The notes beneath the pieces are model-generated. The model was not told the origin of the DNA, did not search any database, and saw only the letters and a program-made list of their open reading frames with translations. 64,000 nucleotides of DNA. Origin: Brevibacillus parabrevis. GTDB taxonomy: Bacteria > Bacillota > Bacilli > Brevibacillales > Brevibacillaceae. Position numbers and translations under genes: made by a program. Each line of letters starts with the position of its first letter. Position 1 is the stretch's first letter. Below, piece by piece: positions 44,528-57,187 of the stretch. The stretch is from contig NZ_RHHV01000013.1 of assembly GCF_003710905.1 (NCBI RefSeq), positions 1 through 64,000 of the forward strand. Direction: 5' to 3'.

Positions 44528-45451
44528 ATGGCGAAGCTTGATATTACAACACTCATCAGTCAGCACAGCGACATCTTGACCAGTTTGTTTCATCACATGT
44601 CGGATATGTTTTTCCTTATGGCTGTGGAAAAAAACGCCGGCGGGGCTTACCAGTTCCGGTATGTCTTGATGAATCCTGCCGCCATGAAAGGATCAGGTCT
44701 TACCGAGGATTGCTACGGGAAGCTGATTGAAGAAGTTTACCCGCAGGAAAAGGCTGACTTGCTCAACAGCATGTACAGCCAAACCGTTGAAGGCGCCAGT
44801 CCCACTCATTTCACAACGAACGGCCACATGGTCGGTGAATCCATCCTCTCGCCTGTCTTCAACAACGAAGGGCTATGCACACACGTCTTTTCTGTTACCC
44901 GCGACATTACCGAACGCAAAAAACTGGAGTGGCAGCTTGAGCACATGGCTTACCACGATATGCTCACAGGCTTGCCTAACAGACGCCTTCTTTACAACAA
45001 CCTCCAGGAAGCGCTGGAACGCGCCGAGGCGTCTGGAGAGATGGTAGCAGCGCTGTACATCGACTGTGACCATTTTAAACAGATCAACGATACATGGGGT
45101 CACGATATTGGCGACGTTTTTTTGCAAATGCTGGCCAAGCGTCTCAAATCGTGCGTTCGCGATCAGGATACCGTCGCCCGCTTGGGGGGAGACGAGTTTG
45201 TCGTCATTCTCACAGCCATCGACAGCGAACGTCAGGCCGAAAAAGTGGCGACGCGCATCCTGCGTTCGCTCCAGCAGCCGTGGAGCTACGAGGACAAGAC
45301 GTTTCACTTTACCTCCAGTATCGGAATTGCTCTTTTCCCTGCCTCTGCGAAAGAAGCGGACCAGTTGCTGAGCAACGCCGACAAGGCTTTGTATAAAGCA
45401 AAAGCAACAGGCCGCAACCAGTTCTTTTTCTTCGATCCTGCCGAAGACTAG
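44528..45451 (+). CDS. PAS-GGDEF diguanylate cyclase
   Basis: A 307-aa cytoplasmic protein. A PAS domain covers about residues 15-130 (FRYVLMNPAAMKGSGLT, then HVFSVTRDITERKKLE). The GGDEF domain follows, with HDMLTGLPNRRLLYNNL, DHFKQINDTWGHDIGD and the active-site RLGGDEFVVIL. The RxxD inhibitory site is not obvious. It would make cyclic di-GMP in response to a ligand or redox state sensed by PAS. Single gene, ATG after AGGAGACC. Confidence 0.9.
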   Translation: MAKLDITTLISQHSDILTSLFHHMSDMFFLMAVEKNAGGAYQFRYVLMNPAAMKGSGLTEDCYGKLIEEVYPQEKADLLNSMYSQTVEGASPTHFTTNGHMVGESILSPVFNNEGLCTHVFSVTRDITERKKLEWQLEHMAYHDMLTGLPNRRLLYNNLQEALERAEASGEMVAALYIDCDHFKQINDTWGHDIGDVFLQMLAKRLKSCVRDQDTVARLGGDEFVVILTAIDSERQAEKVATRILRSLQQPWSYEDKTFHFTSSIGIALFPASAKEADQLLSNADKALYKAKATGRNQFFFFDPAED

Positions 45452-45551
45452 AGATCGAATGTCCATTCCTTTTGTCTTGGCTGCGCCATCCTTTTTGGCG
45501 GGCACTCTCTTGCTCAATTGCTTTATCCAAATAAAGCAATGCTGCGCTGCT

Positions 45552-46496
45552 CTATCCGTACAAAAACAGGAACACCGCAAGTCCCGAGAACAGCAGGCTG
45601 ACCAAATACAGGACGACAACCGTTTGCTTGGCTGTCAGGCCAAACGACATCAAGCGATGGTGAACATGTCTCCGATCAGCCTGATACATAGGCGACCCCG
45701 CCAACAACCGACTGATCATTACCTGCATCGTATCCATCACAGGCAAGCCGAGTGCCAGAACCGTCACGACCAGCGAAATGAGCGTGGCCCCTTTCATCGT
45801 TCCTTCCAGCGATATTACCGCCAGCGCGAAGCCCAGAAACATCGATCCGGCGTCTCCCATGAATATTTTGGCCGGATAAAAATTGAAGCGCAAAAAAGCG
45901 AGCGCTGCCCCTGCCAACGCAACGGCCAGCAATGCCGTGACTTCCTGCCCCTTGAACATCGACAAAAAAAACAAGGTGATGGCTGAAAAGGCTGTCGCTC
46001 CCGCCGCAAGCCCGTCCACTCCGTCCAAAAAATTTACCATATTGATCAGTCCAACAATCCACAGCACCGTTGCCAACAAAGACAAAAACACAGGGAACGA
46101 GACATAAGAACCATCTTCAGCCCCAAGCCAGGTCAGGCTGATCCCGCGAAACCGGATATCGAGCAAAAAGGCGAGGACAGCGACCGCTACTTGAACGAGC
46201 AACTTCGGCAGCGCAGGAAAATCTTTTTGCTGCGCTTTGTACATATCGTCCACCCAGCCAATCGCCACCAGCAGAACGCCGCCGACTGCCAAAACTGCCA
46301 CCGTTTTTTGCGCCCCTGCAAAAAAACTTGTCACCAGCAGCAGTCCGACAAACATCGCCAGCCCGCCAGATAGCGGCATTGGCTTGCTGTGCCCTTTTCT
46401 TCCCCTGGGCATGTCCAGCAGCTTTGTTTTCCACGCCAGCCGATACGCAAGCGGCATCAGCAAGTACACGAGAAAAAACGTCGAGAGCCCTGACAC
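45552..46496 (-). CDS. Undecaprenyl-phosphate GlcNAc-1-phosphate transferase, TagO/WecA-like
   Basis: A 314-aa integral membrane protein of the MraY/WecA family with about eleven helices. Key loops: KLLDMPRGRKGHSKPMPLSGG near the start, NMVNFLDGVDGLAAG with the catalytic Asp pair, FNFYPAKIFMGDAGSMFLGF and the HVHHRL loop. It would load undecaprenyl phosphate with GlcNAc-phosphate for wall teichoic acid or other polymers. Start is GTG 46496; the ribosome-binding site is weak. A 9-bp inverted repeat (TTGCTTTAT/ATAAAGCAA) lies just after the stop. Confidence 0.9.
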   Translation of the reverse strand: MSGLSTFFLVYLLMPLAYRLAWKTKLLDMPRGRKGHSKPMPLSGGLAMFVGLLLVTSFFAGAQKTVAVLAVGGVLLVAIGWVDDMYKAQQKDFPALPKLLVQVAVAVLAFLLDIRFRGISLTWLGAEDGSYVSFPVFLSLLATVLWIVGLINMVNFLDGVDGLAAGATAFSAITLFFLSMFKGQEVTALLAVALAGAALAFLRFNFYPAKIFMGDAGSMFLGFALAVISLEGTMKGATLISLVVTVLALGLPVMDTMQVMISRLLAGSPMYQADRRHVHHRLMSFGLTAKQTVVVLYLVSLLFSGLAVFLFLYG

Positions 46497-46600
46497 AATG
46501 TAAGTAAACAGCTACCCTCACCTGCCCGCACATCATTTCTTACCTCTTAGTGTGGACAAAATGAGCGTGAGAAAACTTGGTTTCCTCAATCTTTTTGCGA

Positions 46601-46632
46601 CAAAAAAAGCCGCCCCCGTGTGGAGGCAGCTT
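46601..46632 (-). terminator. Terminator of rocA
   Basis: On the - strand AGCTGCCTCC and GGGGGCGGCT form the stem with a 4-nt loop, followed by TTTTTTTG. Confidence 0.82.
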
Positions 46633-46647
46633 TGGTATTGCGTTTTC

Positions 46648-48195
46648 TTACATTTTTTCGGAAACCATTTTCGCTTGGGTGAAGAGCAACAGGTAGTCTG
46701 GTCCGCCCGCTTTGGAGTCAGTACCGGACATGTTGAATCCGCCGAACGGATGCACGCCAACCAAAGCGCCTGTGCACTTGCGGTTGAAGTACAGGTTGCC
46801 CACGTGGAACTCTTCGCGAGCGCGCTCCAGGTGTGCACGGTTGCGGCTGATTACAGCGCCAGTCAAGCCGTACTCGGTGTTGTTCGCGATTTCCAGAGCA
46901 TGGTCGAAATCGTTGGCTTTGCAGAATGCTACTACTGGACCAAAGATTTCTTCTTGCATCACGCGAGCTTGCGGATCTACGTCAGCAAATACGGTTGGCT
47001 TGATGAAGTAGCCTGTTTCCGGGCCTTTTTCGCCACCCGCAACCAGTTTGCCTTCTGTTTTTCCGATCTCGATGTATTCGAGAATTTTGTTGTAAGCTTT
47101 CTCGTCGACAACTGGACCTGTGTAGAACTCGTTTGTTCTTACGTCGCCTACAGTCAGTTGGTTAGTCAGCTCAACTACGCGACCCAGCACTTGATCGTAC
47201 ACGTCTTGGTGAACGATTGCGCGGGAGCAAGCAGAACATTTTTGACCGGAGAAGCCGAATGCGGAAGCTACGATGGATTGTGCAGCCAACTCGATATCGC
47301 AGTCGTTGTCTACCACGATGGAGTCTTTACCGCCCATTTCCGCTACCAGACGCTTCATCCATTTTTGACCTGGACGATGTTTCGCAGCCAGTTCGTTGAT
47401 GCGCAGACCTACGTCGCGGGAACCAGTGAAGCTGATGAAGCGAGTCAGCGTGTGTTCTACGAGGAAGTCGCCGATTTCGCTGCCGGAACCTGGCACGAAG
47501 TTCACTACGCCTGCTGGTACGCCAGCGTCTTCGAGGATTTCCATGAATTTCGCTGCGATTACTGGTGTAGTGGAAGCAGGTTTCAGTACAACTGTGTTAC
47601 CAGCTACGAGAGCTGCTGTTGTCATCCCAGCCATGATCGCCAGAGGGAAGTTCCATGGCGGGATTACTACGCCAACACCGAGTGGAATGTAGTACAGTTC
47701 GTTGTCTTCATCCGGGATGCGTGGCAGGTCATGGCGTTGGGACAGCTTATCCATTTGACGGCCGTAGTATTCCATGAAGTCGATTGCTTCTGCTGTGTCA
47801 GCGTCAGCTTCTGCCCAGCTTTTACCTGCTTCTTTTACCAGCCAAGCGGAGAACTCATGCTTGCGGCGACGCAGGATTGCTGCTGCTTTATAGAGGTAAC
47901 GGGAACGCGCACCGGCAGGAACCTTTTTCCATGTTTCGAAAGTGCTGGCTGCTGTTTGGATCGCTTTTTCAGCCAGCGCCTGGTCTGCCTGGGACACAAC
48001 GCCCACGACTTGTTCTTTATTGGAAGGGTTGAAGGAGCTGGATTTTTTCTCGGTTGTGATGCGCTCTCCACCAATGATGAGAGGGTACTCGCGGCCAAGC
48101 TCGCTTTCTACTTTGGCGAGTGCTTCTTCAAATGCCTTTTTATTTTCTGGCAGGCCAAAATTAGTAAACGCCTCGTTTTTGAATTCAACTTGCAT
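46648..48195 (-). CDS. rocA: 1-pyrroline-5-carboxylate dehydrogenase
   Basis: A 515-aa aldehyde dehydrogenase of the RocA/PruA group. The N-terminus ([13 protein letters not shown]) and [12 protein letters not shown] are typical. Catalytic residues: Cys in [14 protein letters not shown], Glu in [13 protein letters not shown], Asn in PPWNFPLAI. It oxidises glutamate semialdehyde to glutamate in proline and arginine breakdown. Single gene with its own terminator; about 200 bp of promoter region upstream. Confidence 0.94.
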   Translation of the reverse strand: MQVEFKNEAFTNFGLPENKKAFEEALAKVESELGREYPLIIGGERITTEKKSSSFNPSNKEQVVGVVSQADQALAEKAIQTAASTFETWKKVPAGARSRYLYKAAAILRRRKHEFSAWLVKEAGKSWAEADADTAEAIDFMEYYGRQMDKLSQRHDLPRIPDEDNELYYIPLGVGVVIPPWNFPLAIMAGMTTAALVAGNTVVLKPASTTPVIAAKFMEILEDAGVPAGVVNFVPGSGSEIGDFLVEHTLTRFISFTGSRDVGLRINELAAKHRPGQKWMKRLVAEMGGKDSIVVDNDCDIELAAQSIVASAFGFSGQKCSACSRAIVHQDVYDQVLGRVVELTNQLTVGDVRTNEFYTGPVVDEKAYNKILEYIEIGKTEGKLVAGGEKGPETGYFIKPTVFADVDPQARVMQEEIFGPVVAFCKANDFDHALEIANNTEYGLTGAVISRNRAHLERAREEFHVGNLYFNRKCTGALVGVHPFGGFNMSGTDSKAGGPDYLLLFTQAKMVSEKM

Positions 48196-48405
48196 TTGGT
48201 GACGCCTCCTTATCGTTTTCTTCCTAAGATCACTTATAAAACATATGCAAGGATCATACCAACTACTACTGAGAAGCCCGACCCCGATAGTGTTTGCATT
48301 TTTCCGCGAAAAACAACAGCCAACTTCAGAAAACGGGACCTTACACTTTTGTTCACACTTTGTTCAACCGTATACACTTATGTGCAATCTCCTCTGGCTT
48401 CTGCA

Positions 48406-48446
48406 CAAAAACCCCGATCCACACCTGGAGAGGTGCACATCGGGGC
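48406..48446 (-). terminator. Terminator of camS
   Basis: On the - strand CCCCGATGTGCACCT and AGGTGTGGATCGGGG pair almost perfectly, followed by TTTTTGTG. Confidence 0.85.
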
Positions 48447-48469
48447 CGCTTCCTACTATTGGCTACTGT

Positions 48470-49537
48470 CTACTGGCGATACAGATGCATGTACGGTTCG
48501 CCAGATGTCGGTCGAATATAAATGGCCAGCGGCTTGTTCATCGATTGGACGTACAAGTTGACGTGGACGCTTTTGTCGAACAACTGATTGATGCTTCCGG
48601 CTGCGTACTGCGTGAACTGCAAAACTTCTGTCCGCGAGTCATACTCCGCCGTCGCCGTAATCGTCAGCTCCGTCAGTCTGCCGTCCATGAATCGGCCAAC
48701 GCCTGTCATGCCGACATACTCTCCGAAATACGCCTGTGCTTGCCTCATCAGCTTATCGTACTGCAACGACTGCTGCGGATATTTTTTCTCTACATCCGCG
48801 CTCGGGAACAGGAAAAACTCCTCTTCAATCGGCTGCCACTTCGATACGGCCGATTCGCTCGCTCCCACTGTACCCGACATGATGAAATGCCCTGGCACAA
48901 GCGAAGAGTTCGCTTCGGGAACCTGATACAGCAAAATCAGCATCGGCACATTCGGAGTGCTCACCCGCAGCGTCGCGACGATACTGGCGGCAAGCTGCTG
49001 CCCTTTTGCTTGCAGCTCCTGCTGTGTGTACACCATTTCCTTGCCAGTTGCATCCTGGTAGTTCGGCGATACAGACAAGCCGAGCACCATGCCTGCCAAT
49101 TGCTTGTCTTTTTTGTTCAAGTAATCATGCTCCAGGACGTGAACCAAAATGCCGTTTTTCTGCTGGCCTTTCGTTCCACTCGCCTTTTCCTGGGCAATCC
49201 ACTGCGTCACCTGTTCTTTTTTGACGACTTGACCTTCCTGAAAATAATACTGGGAGGTCGGAAACGTATCGCGGGCAAACTCCATCAAGCCAAGCTCCAG
49301 ATGGCTGAAATCGATGCGGTATCGCGCACTGCTCAGCATGCCGCGCGTCTGGTTAGGCTTGTATGGAGTGATGCTGCCATAGTAATCCTCAGATACTTCC
49401 ACTACTTCAGACAAGGACGGCGCGGTAGGCTCAGGCGACTTGTCCTTGCCCCCTGGCAGCAACGAACAACCAGAGACGGCAATCGCAAGCAAAAACGCGG
49501 CTGCGTACCTGCATCCTGTCAAAAACTTCGCTTTCAT
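48470..49537 (-). CDS. camS: CamS-family sex-pheromone lipoprotein
   Basis: A 355-aa lipoprotein with the lipobox AVSGC at about residue 24. The mature part matches the CamS family (B. subtilis YerH), whose signal peptides in other species give sex-pheromone peptides. Family traits are ARYRIDFSHLELGLMEFARDTF and MLILLYQVPEANSSLVPGHF. Last gene of the pcrA-ligA region, as yerH is in Bacillus. Confidence 0.88.
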   Translation of the reverse strand: MKAKFLTGCRYAAAFLLAIAVSGCSLLPGGKDKSPEPTAPSLSEVVEVSEDYYGSITPYKPNQTRGMLSSARYRIDFSHLELGLMEFARDTFPTSQYYFQEGQVVKKEQVTQWIAQEKASGTKGQQKNGILVHVLEHDYLNKKDKQLAGMVLGLSVSPNYQDATGKEMVYTQQELQAKGQQLAASIVATLRVSTPNVPMLILLYQVPEANSSLVPGHFIMSGTVGASESAVSKWQPIEEEFFLFPSADVEKKYPQQSLQYDKLMRQAQAYFGEYVGMTGVGRFMDGRLTELTITATAEYDSRTEVLQFTQYAAGSINQLFDKSVHVNLYVQSMNKPLAIYIRPTSGEPYMHLYRQ

Positions 49538-49569
49538 ACGCTACTCCTTTTGTCCTGAAAAAAATGGGA

Positions 49570-50457
49570 TCAGTTCCATTTGGTCCAGCGATTGCCGTTG
49601 AGCTTGTAAATCAACGCCGATTCGCCAATCCCTACCCATTTTGTATCGCCACCACCCGAGGCAATGACGATCAATTTTTCCGGCGAGCGAGCTTCGAGCA
49701 GATGCCACTCACCATCGTTTTTTTCATAGACACCTTTTTCGGTTGCGACAGCGAGAACGCCAGTATTTCTGTTGAGGGATAGCGAGTAAATCTGTTCTGC
49801 ATCCGGAATCGCCTCTGTCTTCCACTGCCCTTCCTCATTATAGAGCAAGCTGAACTGTGCCGCTACATAGAGACGGTTCTCATTCGAGTCAAAATCCATG
49901 GCATATACTTCCTGATCCATCGGCTGCCAGAGCGTCCATGTATCGCCTTTGTCTGTGGATTGGTAGATGCCCTCGCCTGTTACAAACGCGAACAGACGAA
50001 CTTTTTCCCCTTGGCGAACCCCAGTAAAGCTGCGGATATTTGCAGGCTCAGGCAAGCCTTTGCTGGAAGAAGTCCAGCTTTTCCCGCCATCTGCGGTGCG
50101 TAGGACTCCTTCACTGCCACCGACGTACATGTGGTGGGCGTCGCTCGGATCGACAAACCAGCCTACGACATCAATCTGCGCCAGCTCTGGCGACAGCAAT
50201 CCCCACAAGGAACCCCCTGCGGAGCTGTACAGTCCGGCATGTGTGCCTACCCATACTTGTGCAGCGTCTGACGTCATCGCCAGATTATGAATGGTTTCTC
50301 CCTTTTCCAAAACATCCTGATAGGTCAAGTCACCCTTCAGAGCAGATGCAATAACCGAAGAGGTGGCGGGCTTCTCCTGAACGACGCCGCCATCGCTACA
50401 GCCGCTCAAGATCAGCATCGTCATTGCTCCAATTCCCCATCGCCTAAAGCCATTCAT
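49570..50457 (-). CDS. Lipoprotein with beta-propeller (BNR/sortilin-like) repeats
   Basis: About 295 aa. Signal and lipobox MTMLILSGCSDGG, then repeated blades of the type GTHAGLYSSAGGSLWG, GGSEGVLRTADGGKSW and GEGIYQSTDKGDTW, each with the Asp-box pattern SxDxGxxW. ATG 50457 is chosen because it gives a normal lipoprotein signal; a longer frame adds residues with no such sense. It lies between ligA and camS, where B. subtilis has no gene, so it is an insertion into this operon. Ligand unknown. Confidence 0.72.
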   Translation of the reverse strand: MNGFRRWGIGAMTMLILSGCSDGGVVQEKPATSSVIASALKGDLTYQDVLEKGETIHNLAMTSDAAQVWVGTHAGLYSSAGGSLWGLLSPELAQIDVVGWFVDPSDAHHMYVGGSEGVLRTADGGKSWTSSSKGLPEPANIRSFTGVRQGEKVRLFAFVTGEGIYQSTDKGDTWTLWQPMDQEVYAMDFDSNENRLYVAAQFSLLYNEEGQWKTEAIPDAEQIYSLSLNRNTGVLAVATEKGVYEKNDGEWHLLEARSPEKLIVIASGGGDTKWVGIGESALIYKLNGNRWTKWN

Positions 50458-50506
50458 GCTCTTCACGTCCCTTCCCTTGCTCATCTGTCTGTCGCCACCG
50501 TTTTCT

Positions 50507-52537
<2,031 letters not shown>

Positions 52538-52566
52538 TTACTTTAGCGATAGTCTGCGCATTAGCA

Positions 52567-54909
52567 TTACGCCCGCTGTATCGGCGCGAATTTCGCGAGC
52601 AGCTTCTTGATGCCAGTCGGGCTAGGGAATGCGATATCAAGCTCCATATCGTCACCCGCTCCTTTTACTTTCACGACAGTACCCATGCCCCACGTGCCGT
52701 GCTGCACCCTGTCTCCGACTTTCCAATCCACTCCTGCTCCCTGACCGTGTCCAGGCAGCTTGTCGCCAGCCTGCAACCCTGGACGAGTGAACGTTGCCGA
52801 GCCTCCTGTCGATCGTTGCGCCATTCCTGGCTTGGCGGAACCGAAGCCCCCTCCTGCTTGCGGGGAGGTCGAGCCGAACGATCTTGCCCCCATCTCGCGC
52901 TGACCAAATGCTCCGCCGCGGCCACCACCGCCAAAGCTTCGCTCTGCTGCGGCAGGGTTGCCTTCCAACAGCTCGGGCGGAATTTCCTGCAAAAATCGCG
53001 ACGGCACACTTACGTTGGTTCGTCCAAACAGCGTCCGCATCCGCGCGCACGTCATGTACAGGCGCTCTTCTGCCCGGGTAATGCCTACGTACGCCAGACG
53101 ACGCTCTTCTTCCATCTCGGTGTCGTCAAAAAGGGAGCGGCTGTGCGGGAACACGCCTTCCTCCAGCCCGACGAGAAACACTACCGGAAACTCCAGCCCT
53201 TTGGCGCTATGCAGCGTCATCAGCACAACTTGCCCGTCTGCGGCTACTACCTCTTCTTCCCCATCTTCGCCAAGCGAATCAATATCAGCGACAAGCGCCA
53301 AATCGGTCAAAAAGGCGAGCAGACTCTTGTCTTCATTTTTGCGCTCGAACTCCTGCGTAACAGACAGAAACTCCTCGATGTTCTCCAGACGCGCCTGCGC
53401 TTCCAGCGTCTTGTCTTCTTTCAGCGATTCACGATAGCCGGATCGCTTCAATACTTCCTCTACCAGCTCGGTCACGCTCAAATAGTCCGTCATCTGCATC
53501 AAATTGGTAATCAGATCGTTAAACGACAAAATCGCATTCGTCGTGCGGGACGGCAGGCCCATGTAAGCCGTCTCCTGAATGGCCTGGTACAGCGACTGGC
53601 CGTTTGCATTGGCGTACGCTTGCAGCTTGTCGACGGTCGTGTCACCGATGTTGCGCTTCGGCACATTGATAATGCGCTGCAAGCTGATATCGTCGTCCGG
53701 ATTGGAAATCAGGCGCAAGTAGGCGAGAATGTCCTTGATCTCTTTGCGATCGTAGAACTTCGTGCCGCCGACGATGGTGTACGGAATGTTCGATTTGATG
53801 AACACATCCTCGACCACACGGGACTGGGCATTGGTCCGGTACAGAACGGCAAACTTGTCGTAGCGCTTGTACTTCGCCATCTGCTTGCGAATCGTATCGA
53901 CGATAAAATACGCCTCGTCATGCTCGGAATCACCCTGGAAGCACATGATTTTTTCTCCGCCGGGGTTTTCCGTCCACAGTTTCTTTTCCTTGCGCAGCTT
54001 GTTGTTGGCGATGACCTGGTTCGCTGCTTGCAGGATCGTCTTGGTCGAGCGATAGTTTTGCTCCAGCTTGATCAGCTTTGCTTCCGGGTAGTCTTTTTCA
54101 AAGTTCAGGATGATGGAGATGTCCGCTCCCCGCCACTTGTAAATACTTTGGTCGGCATCCCCCACGCAGCAGACGTTGCGGAACTTGTCGGCCAGCATGG
54201 AAATCAAAAGATACTGGGCGCGGTTCGTATCCTGATACTCGTCGACGTGTATGTAGCGGAATTTTTTCTGGTAAAATTCCAGCACTTCCGGCACTTCCTT
54301 GAACAGGCGAACCGTCGTCATGATCAAGTCGTCGAAGTCCAGCGACTGGTTGCTTTTCAGCTTTTTCTGGTACGCTTCGTACACCTTGGCAGCCACCTGG
54401 GAAAACGGATCGCCCGCCAGTCTGGCAAAAGTCGCCGGGTCTGTCAGTTCGTTCTTCGCTCCGCTGATGGCAGCCAGGATGGACCGCGGCTCATATTGCT
54501 TCGGATCGATGTTCAGTTCCTTCAGGCACTGCTTGACGACAGACAACTGGTCGCCAGCGTCGAGAATGCTGAAGCTGCGGTTGATGCCAAGCCGGTCAAT
54601 ATCCCTGCGCAAAATTCGCACGCACAAGGAGTGAAACGTCGAAAGCCACGTATCCTGAGCCGCTGCACCGCCAATGATCGCCGCTACGCGGTTCTGCATC
54701 TCGCGCGCAGCCTTGTTGGTGAACGTAATCGCGAGAATGCTCCATGGCGCAACTTGCTTCACGCTGATGAGATAAGCAATCCGCTGTGTCAGCACCTTGG
54801 TCTTGCCGCTGCCCGCTCCGGCCAGAATCAGGACAGGACCTTCCGTGGTAAGTACGGCTTCCCGCTGTTCCGGGTTCAAGCCTGACGTAATTCGTTCTAC
54901 TGAAGACAT
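52567..54909 (-). CDS. pcrA: ATP-dependent DNA helicase PcrA
   Basis: A 780-aa SF1 helicase with Walker [77 protein letters not shown] and [13 protein letters not shown] Gly-rich C-terminal linker leads to a Tudor-like end ([16 protein letters not shown]). Essential for replication and repair. It heads pcrA-ligA; pcrB, adjacent in Bacillus, lies 5 kb upstream here. Unlike the cas-linked AddA-like gene it has no nuclease domain. Confidence 0.97.
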   Translation of the reverse strand: MSSVERITSGLNPEQREAVLTTEGPVLILAGAGSGKTKVLTQRIAYLISVKQVAPWSILAITFTNKAAREMQNRVAAIIGGAAAQDTWLSTFHSLCVRILRRDIDRLGINRSFSILDAGDQLSVVKQCLKELNIDPKQYEPRSILAAISGAKNELTDPATFARLAGDPFSQVAAKVYEAYQKKLKSNQSLDFDDLIMTTVRLFKEVPEVLEFYQKKFRYIHVDEYQDTNRAQYLLISMLADKFRNVCCVGDADQSIYKWRGADISIILNFEKDYPEAKLIKLEQNYRSTKTILQAANQVIANNKLRKEKKLWTENPGGEKIMCFQGDSEHDEAYFIVDTIRKQMAKYKRYDKFAVLYRTNAQSRVVEDVFIKSNIPYTIVGGTKFYDRKEIKDILAYLRLISNPDDDISLQRIINVPKRNIGDTTVDKLQAYANANGQSLYQAIQETAYMGLPSRTTNAILSFNDLITNLMQMTDYLSVTELVEEVLKRSGYRESLKEDKTLEAQARLENIEEFLSVTQEFERKNEDKSLLAFLTDLALVADIDSLGEDGEEEVVAADGQVVLMTLHSAKGLEFPVVFLVGLEEGVFPHSRSLFDDTEMEEERRLAYVGITRAEERLYMTCARMRTLFGRTNVSVPSRFLQEIPPELLEGNPAAAERSFGGGGRGGAFGQREMGARSFGSTSPQAGGGFGSAKPGMAQRSTGGSATFTRPGLQAGDKLPGHGQGAGVDWKVGDRVQHGTWGMGTVVKVKGAGDDMELDIAFPSPTGIKKLLAKFAPIQRA

Positions 54910-55009
54910 ATGTATAAATCCACCTTTCCACGTTCCTATACGAGTGCATATGTTCCTATTTTCGCACAGATTGCACCTGAGTTCCAGTTCGTATACGGGA
55001 GAGGAAAGA

Positions 55010-55810
55010 TCATCCTTTTGGCAAAAGCGGCTCGTACATGAGATAGGCGCGATTTTCCGTCAGCCACTGCTGTTCCAGCCACTCCCCGTCCTGGGCATAC
55101 ACATTGCGCCACAGTTGGTTGCTCCGCTCGTATCCGCCCCAGATCGAAGGGGTGATGGCATGCTCTTTCTCAATCATTTCATAGCTTCGTGTCGGCGGCA
55201 TGTCAGCTCTCCATTCCCCCACCAGATGCGTGTCCGTCAGCCAGACACAAAGCTGGAAAGTTTGGTTCGTCCGGTTTTCAATCTGCAAATCGAGGTAGTT
55301 GTAAAAGCAAGTGGCGCCGCTTCCGAACGGCTGGGTTCTGTTCGCGTCGGGAAACACATCGTAGCTGTGGCGATGGCGTTCGGTCACGGTCAAAGGCGTG
55401 TGCAGTGCCATCCAGTACAGCAAGTTGGATAGCTGGCACAAACCGCCGCCAATCCCGGCTGTGACGCGACCATGCGAGAGCAGCATCCCCTCTACGTAGC
55501 CTTTTCTTTTTGTCGGCTTGCCAATCAGCTTCCAGTAGGAAAAAGTTTCGCCCGGCCGAATGATCACTCCGTGCAAACAGGCGGTCGCGAGGCGCAAATT
55601 TTTCACCTTGTTGTGCTGCATCCACATTTCTACATGCTGCAATTGGCGCAACAAAATAGTCTGATGGGAAAAATGGACATAAGGAAGCGGCTGGCTGCTT
55701 TTTTCCCGCGCCAATCTCGTTCGCCCAAACAGCCACTGCGCATGCCGCCTGCCGCGATAATAGGCAACTCCTGCGGCAAGCCGCCACTTTCCCCGGAGAA
55801 TCGGCTTCAT
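55010..55810 (-). CDS. VanW-family protein
   Basis: About 266 aa with the VanW core: [27 protein letters not shown], the glycine-rich [20 protein letters not shown] and [19 protein letters not shown]. VanW occurs next to some vancomycin-resistance genes, but its activity is unknown; no van genes are near. ATG 55810 with AAAGGAGG upstream is preferred over a start eleven codons earlier. It lies 100 bp upstream of pcrA on the same strand. Confidence 0.85.
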   Translation of the reverse strand: MKPILRGKWRLAAGVAYYRGRRHAQWLFGRTRLAREKSSQPLPYVHFSHQTILLRQLQHVEMWMQHNKVKNLRLATACLHGVIIRPGETFSYWKLIGKPTKRKGYVEGMLLSHGRVTAGIGGGLCQLSNLLYWMALHTPLTVTERHRHSYDVFPDANRTQPFGSGATCFYNYLDLQIENRTNQTFQLCVWLTDTHLVGEWRADMPPTRSYEMIEKEHAITPSIWGGYERSNQLWRNVYAQDGEWLEQQWLTENRAYLMYEPLLPKG

Positions 55811-56002
55811 TTTCGCGCCTCCTTTCCTTCCTGATTTATACAAATAGACGAGGTGAGCAATCAGATAGTTGCGCTGGGAGCGAGCCTCTTACATTTTTGT
55901 AAGCAGAGCGTAATGCAAATCTCTTTCTCCCTTCCTCGCTGTGCGTTAGGATGAAGAGACGTCTGATTGGACATAAATCAAGGTACAAAGGAAGTGATCA
56001 TT

Positions 56003-57070
56003 TTGACAGCGCTCGCTCCTACCGGGACACAGAGGATCGACACACTGGATACTGTACGCGGCTTCGCTTTGCTCGGAATCATCCTGGTCAACATTTTGCC
56101 GCTGCTTGACGTAAAGACTCCAACCCCTGGCAGCTTGGACGCCTGGCTGTTTCAGTTTTTCAATTTTGCTGTAGAATCGCGCTTTTTCGTGATTTTTTCG
56201 TTTCTGTTCGGAGTAGGCTTCCATCTGTTTGTCAGCCGGGCGAAAGCAAAAGGCGCCAACAGTACGGTTCTGTTTGTCCGCCGTCTGCTTGCGCTTCTGG
56301 CCTTCGGTTTTGTCCACAAAATGTTCCATCCGGGCGAAGCCCTGTTTATTTACGCGATCTTCGGCTTTATGCTCATGCCTTTTTACCGCTTGAAGGCGAG
56401 AACAAACCTGATTGTCGGGCTGATCCTCGCCATGTTCGTTTGCTCCACGGGCTTCAAGCCGATGTTGGTGCTGCCGCTGTTCATTCTCGGCCTGTCTGTC
56501 GGGCAATTCGGGGTATTCCAGGACATTCCCCGCTTTCTGCCTGCGATCAAAAAGGTTCAAGGCATCGCCTTTGTCCTTATGCTGGTCGGTCTGTACGCCC
56601 AGTATCATTTCCTTCCGGCTGACCCGTTTATGACAGCCAACATGATCGTTGTGGACGACATGTCCGAGGAACAATTGCTTGCGCTCACGTACTACACGAT
56701 CGCCTTGACTTCGACCGGCTTTGTCATGTCAGCTTTTTACGTGACGACGCTAATCCGGCTTTTGCAGCACAGCGGTGTCCAAAAAGCATTGGCTCCGCTC
56801 ACCAGCTACGGACGGATGGCCCTCACCAACTACGTGGGGCAAACGGTGCTGATCTTGGTCGGCGGCTACCTGTTCGGCTGGTATGGTACGCTCACCTACT
56901 GGCAGTCCACGCTCTTTTGCCTCGGGATCTATGTCGGGCAAATGGCTTTCAGCATGCTGTGGCTGTCCGCCTTCCGCATGGGCCCGCTTGAGTGGATATG
57001 GCGCGTGTTCACTTATTTGCAAGTCACGCCGCTTCGCAAGGACAGCAACGGGAAACGCTCTTTAGCTTGA
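56003..57070 (+). CDS. DUF418-family membrane protein
   Basis: About 355 aa with eight to nine membrane helices. The start RIDTLDTVRGFALLGIILVNI and the C-terminal PLTSYGRMALTNYVGQTVLI with GPLEWIWRVFTY are hallmarks of the DUF418/YeiB family, acyltransferase-3-like proteins of unknown function. TTG 56003 with AAAGGAAGTG upstream fits better than the ATG at 55967, which adds a hydrophilic tail. It converges with the RiPP-like operon. Confidence 0.82.
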   Translation: MTALAPTGTQRIDTLDTVRGFALLGIILVNILPLLDVKTPTPGSLDAWLFQFFNFAVESRFFVIFSFLFGVGFHLFVSRAKAKGANSTVLFVRRLLALLAFGFVHKMFHPGEALFIYAIFGFMLMPFYRLKARTNLIVGLILAMFVCSTGFKPMLVLPLFILGLSVGQFGVFQDIPRFLPAIKKVQGIAFVLMLVGLYAQYHFLPADPFMTANMIVVDDMSEEQLLALTYYTIALTSTGFVMSAFYVTTLIRLLQHSGVQKALAPLTSYGRMALTNYVGQTVLILVGGYLFGWYGTLTYWQSTLFCLGIYVGQMAFSMLWLSAFRMGPLEWIWRVFTYLQVTPLRKDSNGKRSLA

Positions 57071-57094
57071 TGTTCGATGACCGCTGCCTGCCAA

Positions 57095-57130
57095 AACAAA
57101 AAAGCGTAAAGAAACATCGCGTTTCTTTAC
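57095..57130 (-). terminator. Terminator of the RiPP-like operon
   Basis: GTAAAGAAAC and GTTTCTTTAC form a 10-bp stem with a 5-nt loop (57106-57130). On the - strand CGCTTTTTTGTTTTGG follows. Confidence 0.82.
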
Positions 57131-57187
57131 ACTCCTGTCAAAAGCGAATGTGTGGAGCAGGCCCCTTGCCGAAGGAGAGACGTTTGT

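Noticed and set aside
46552..48561. A long + strand frame opposite rocA
   Set aside because: Antisense shadow of rocA in a gene with strong codon bias; no ribosome-binding site and no protein-like motifs.
54910..55009. pcrB expected directly upstream of pcrA
   Set aside because: Only a 100-bp gap is present before vanW; pcrB was found at 60025-60717.
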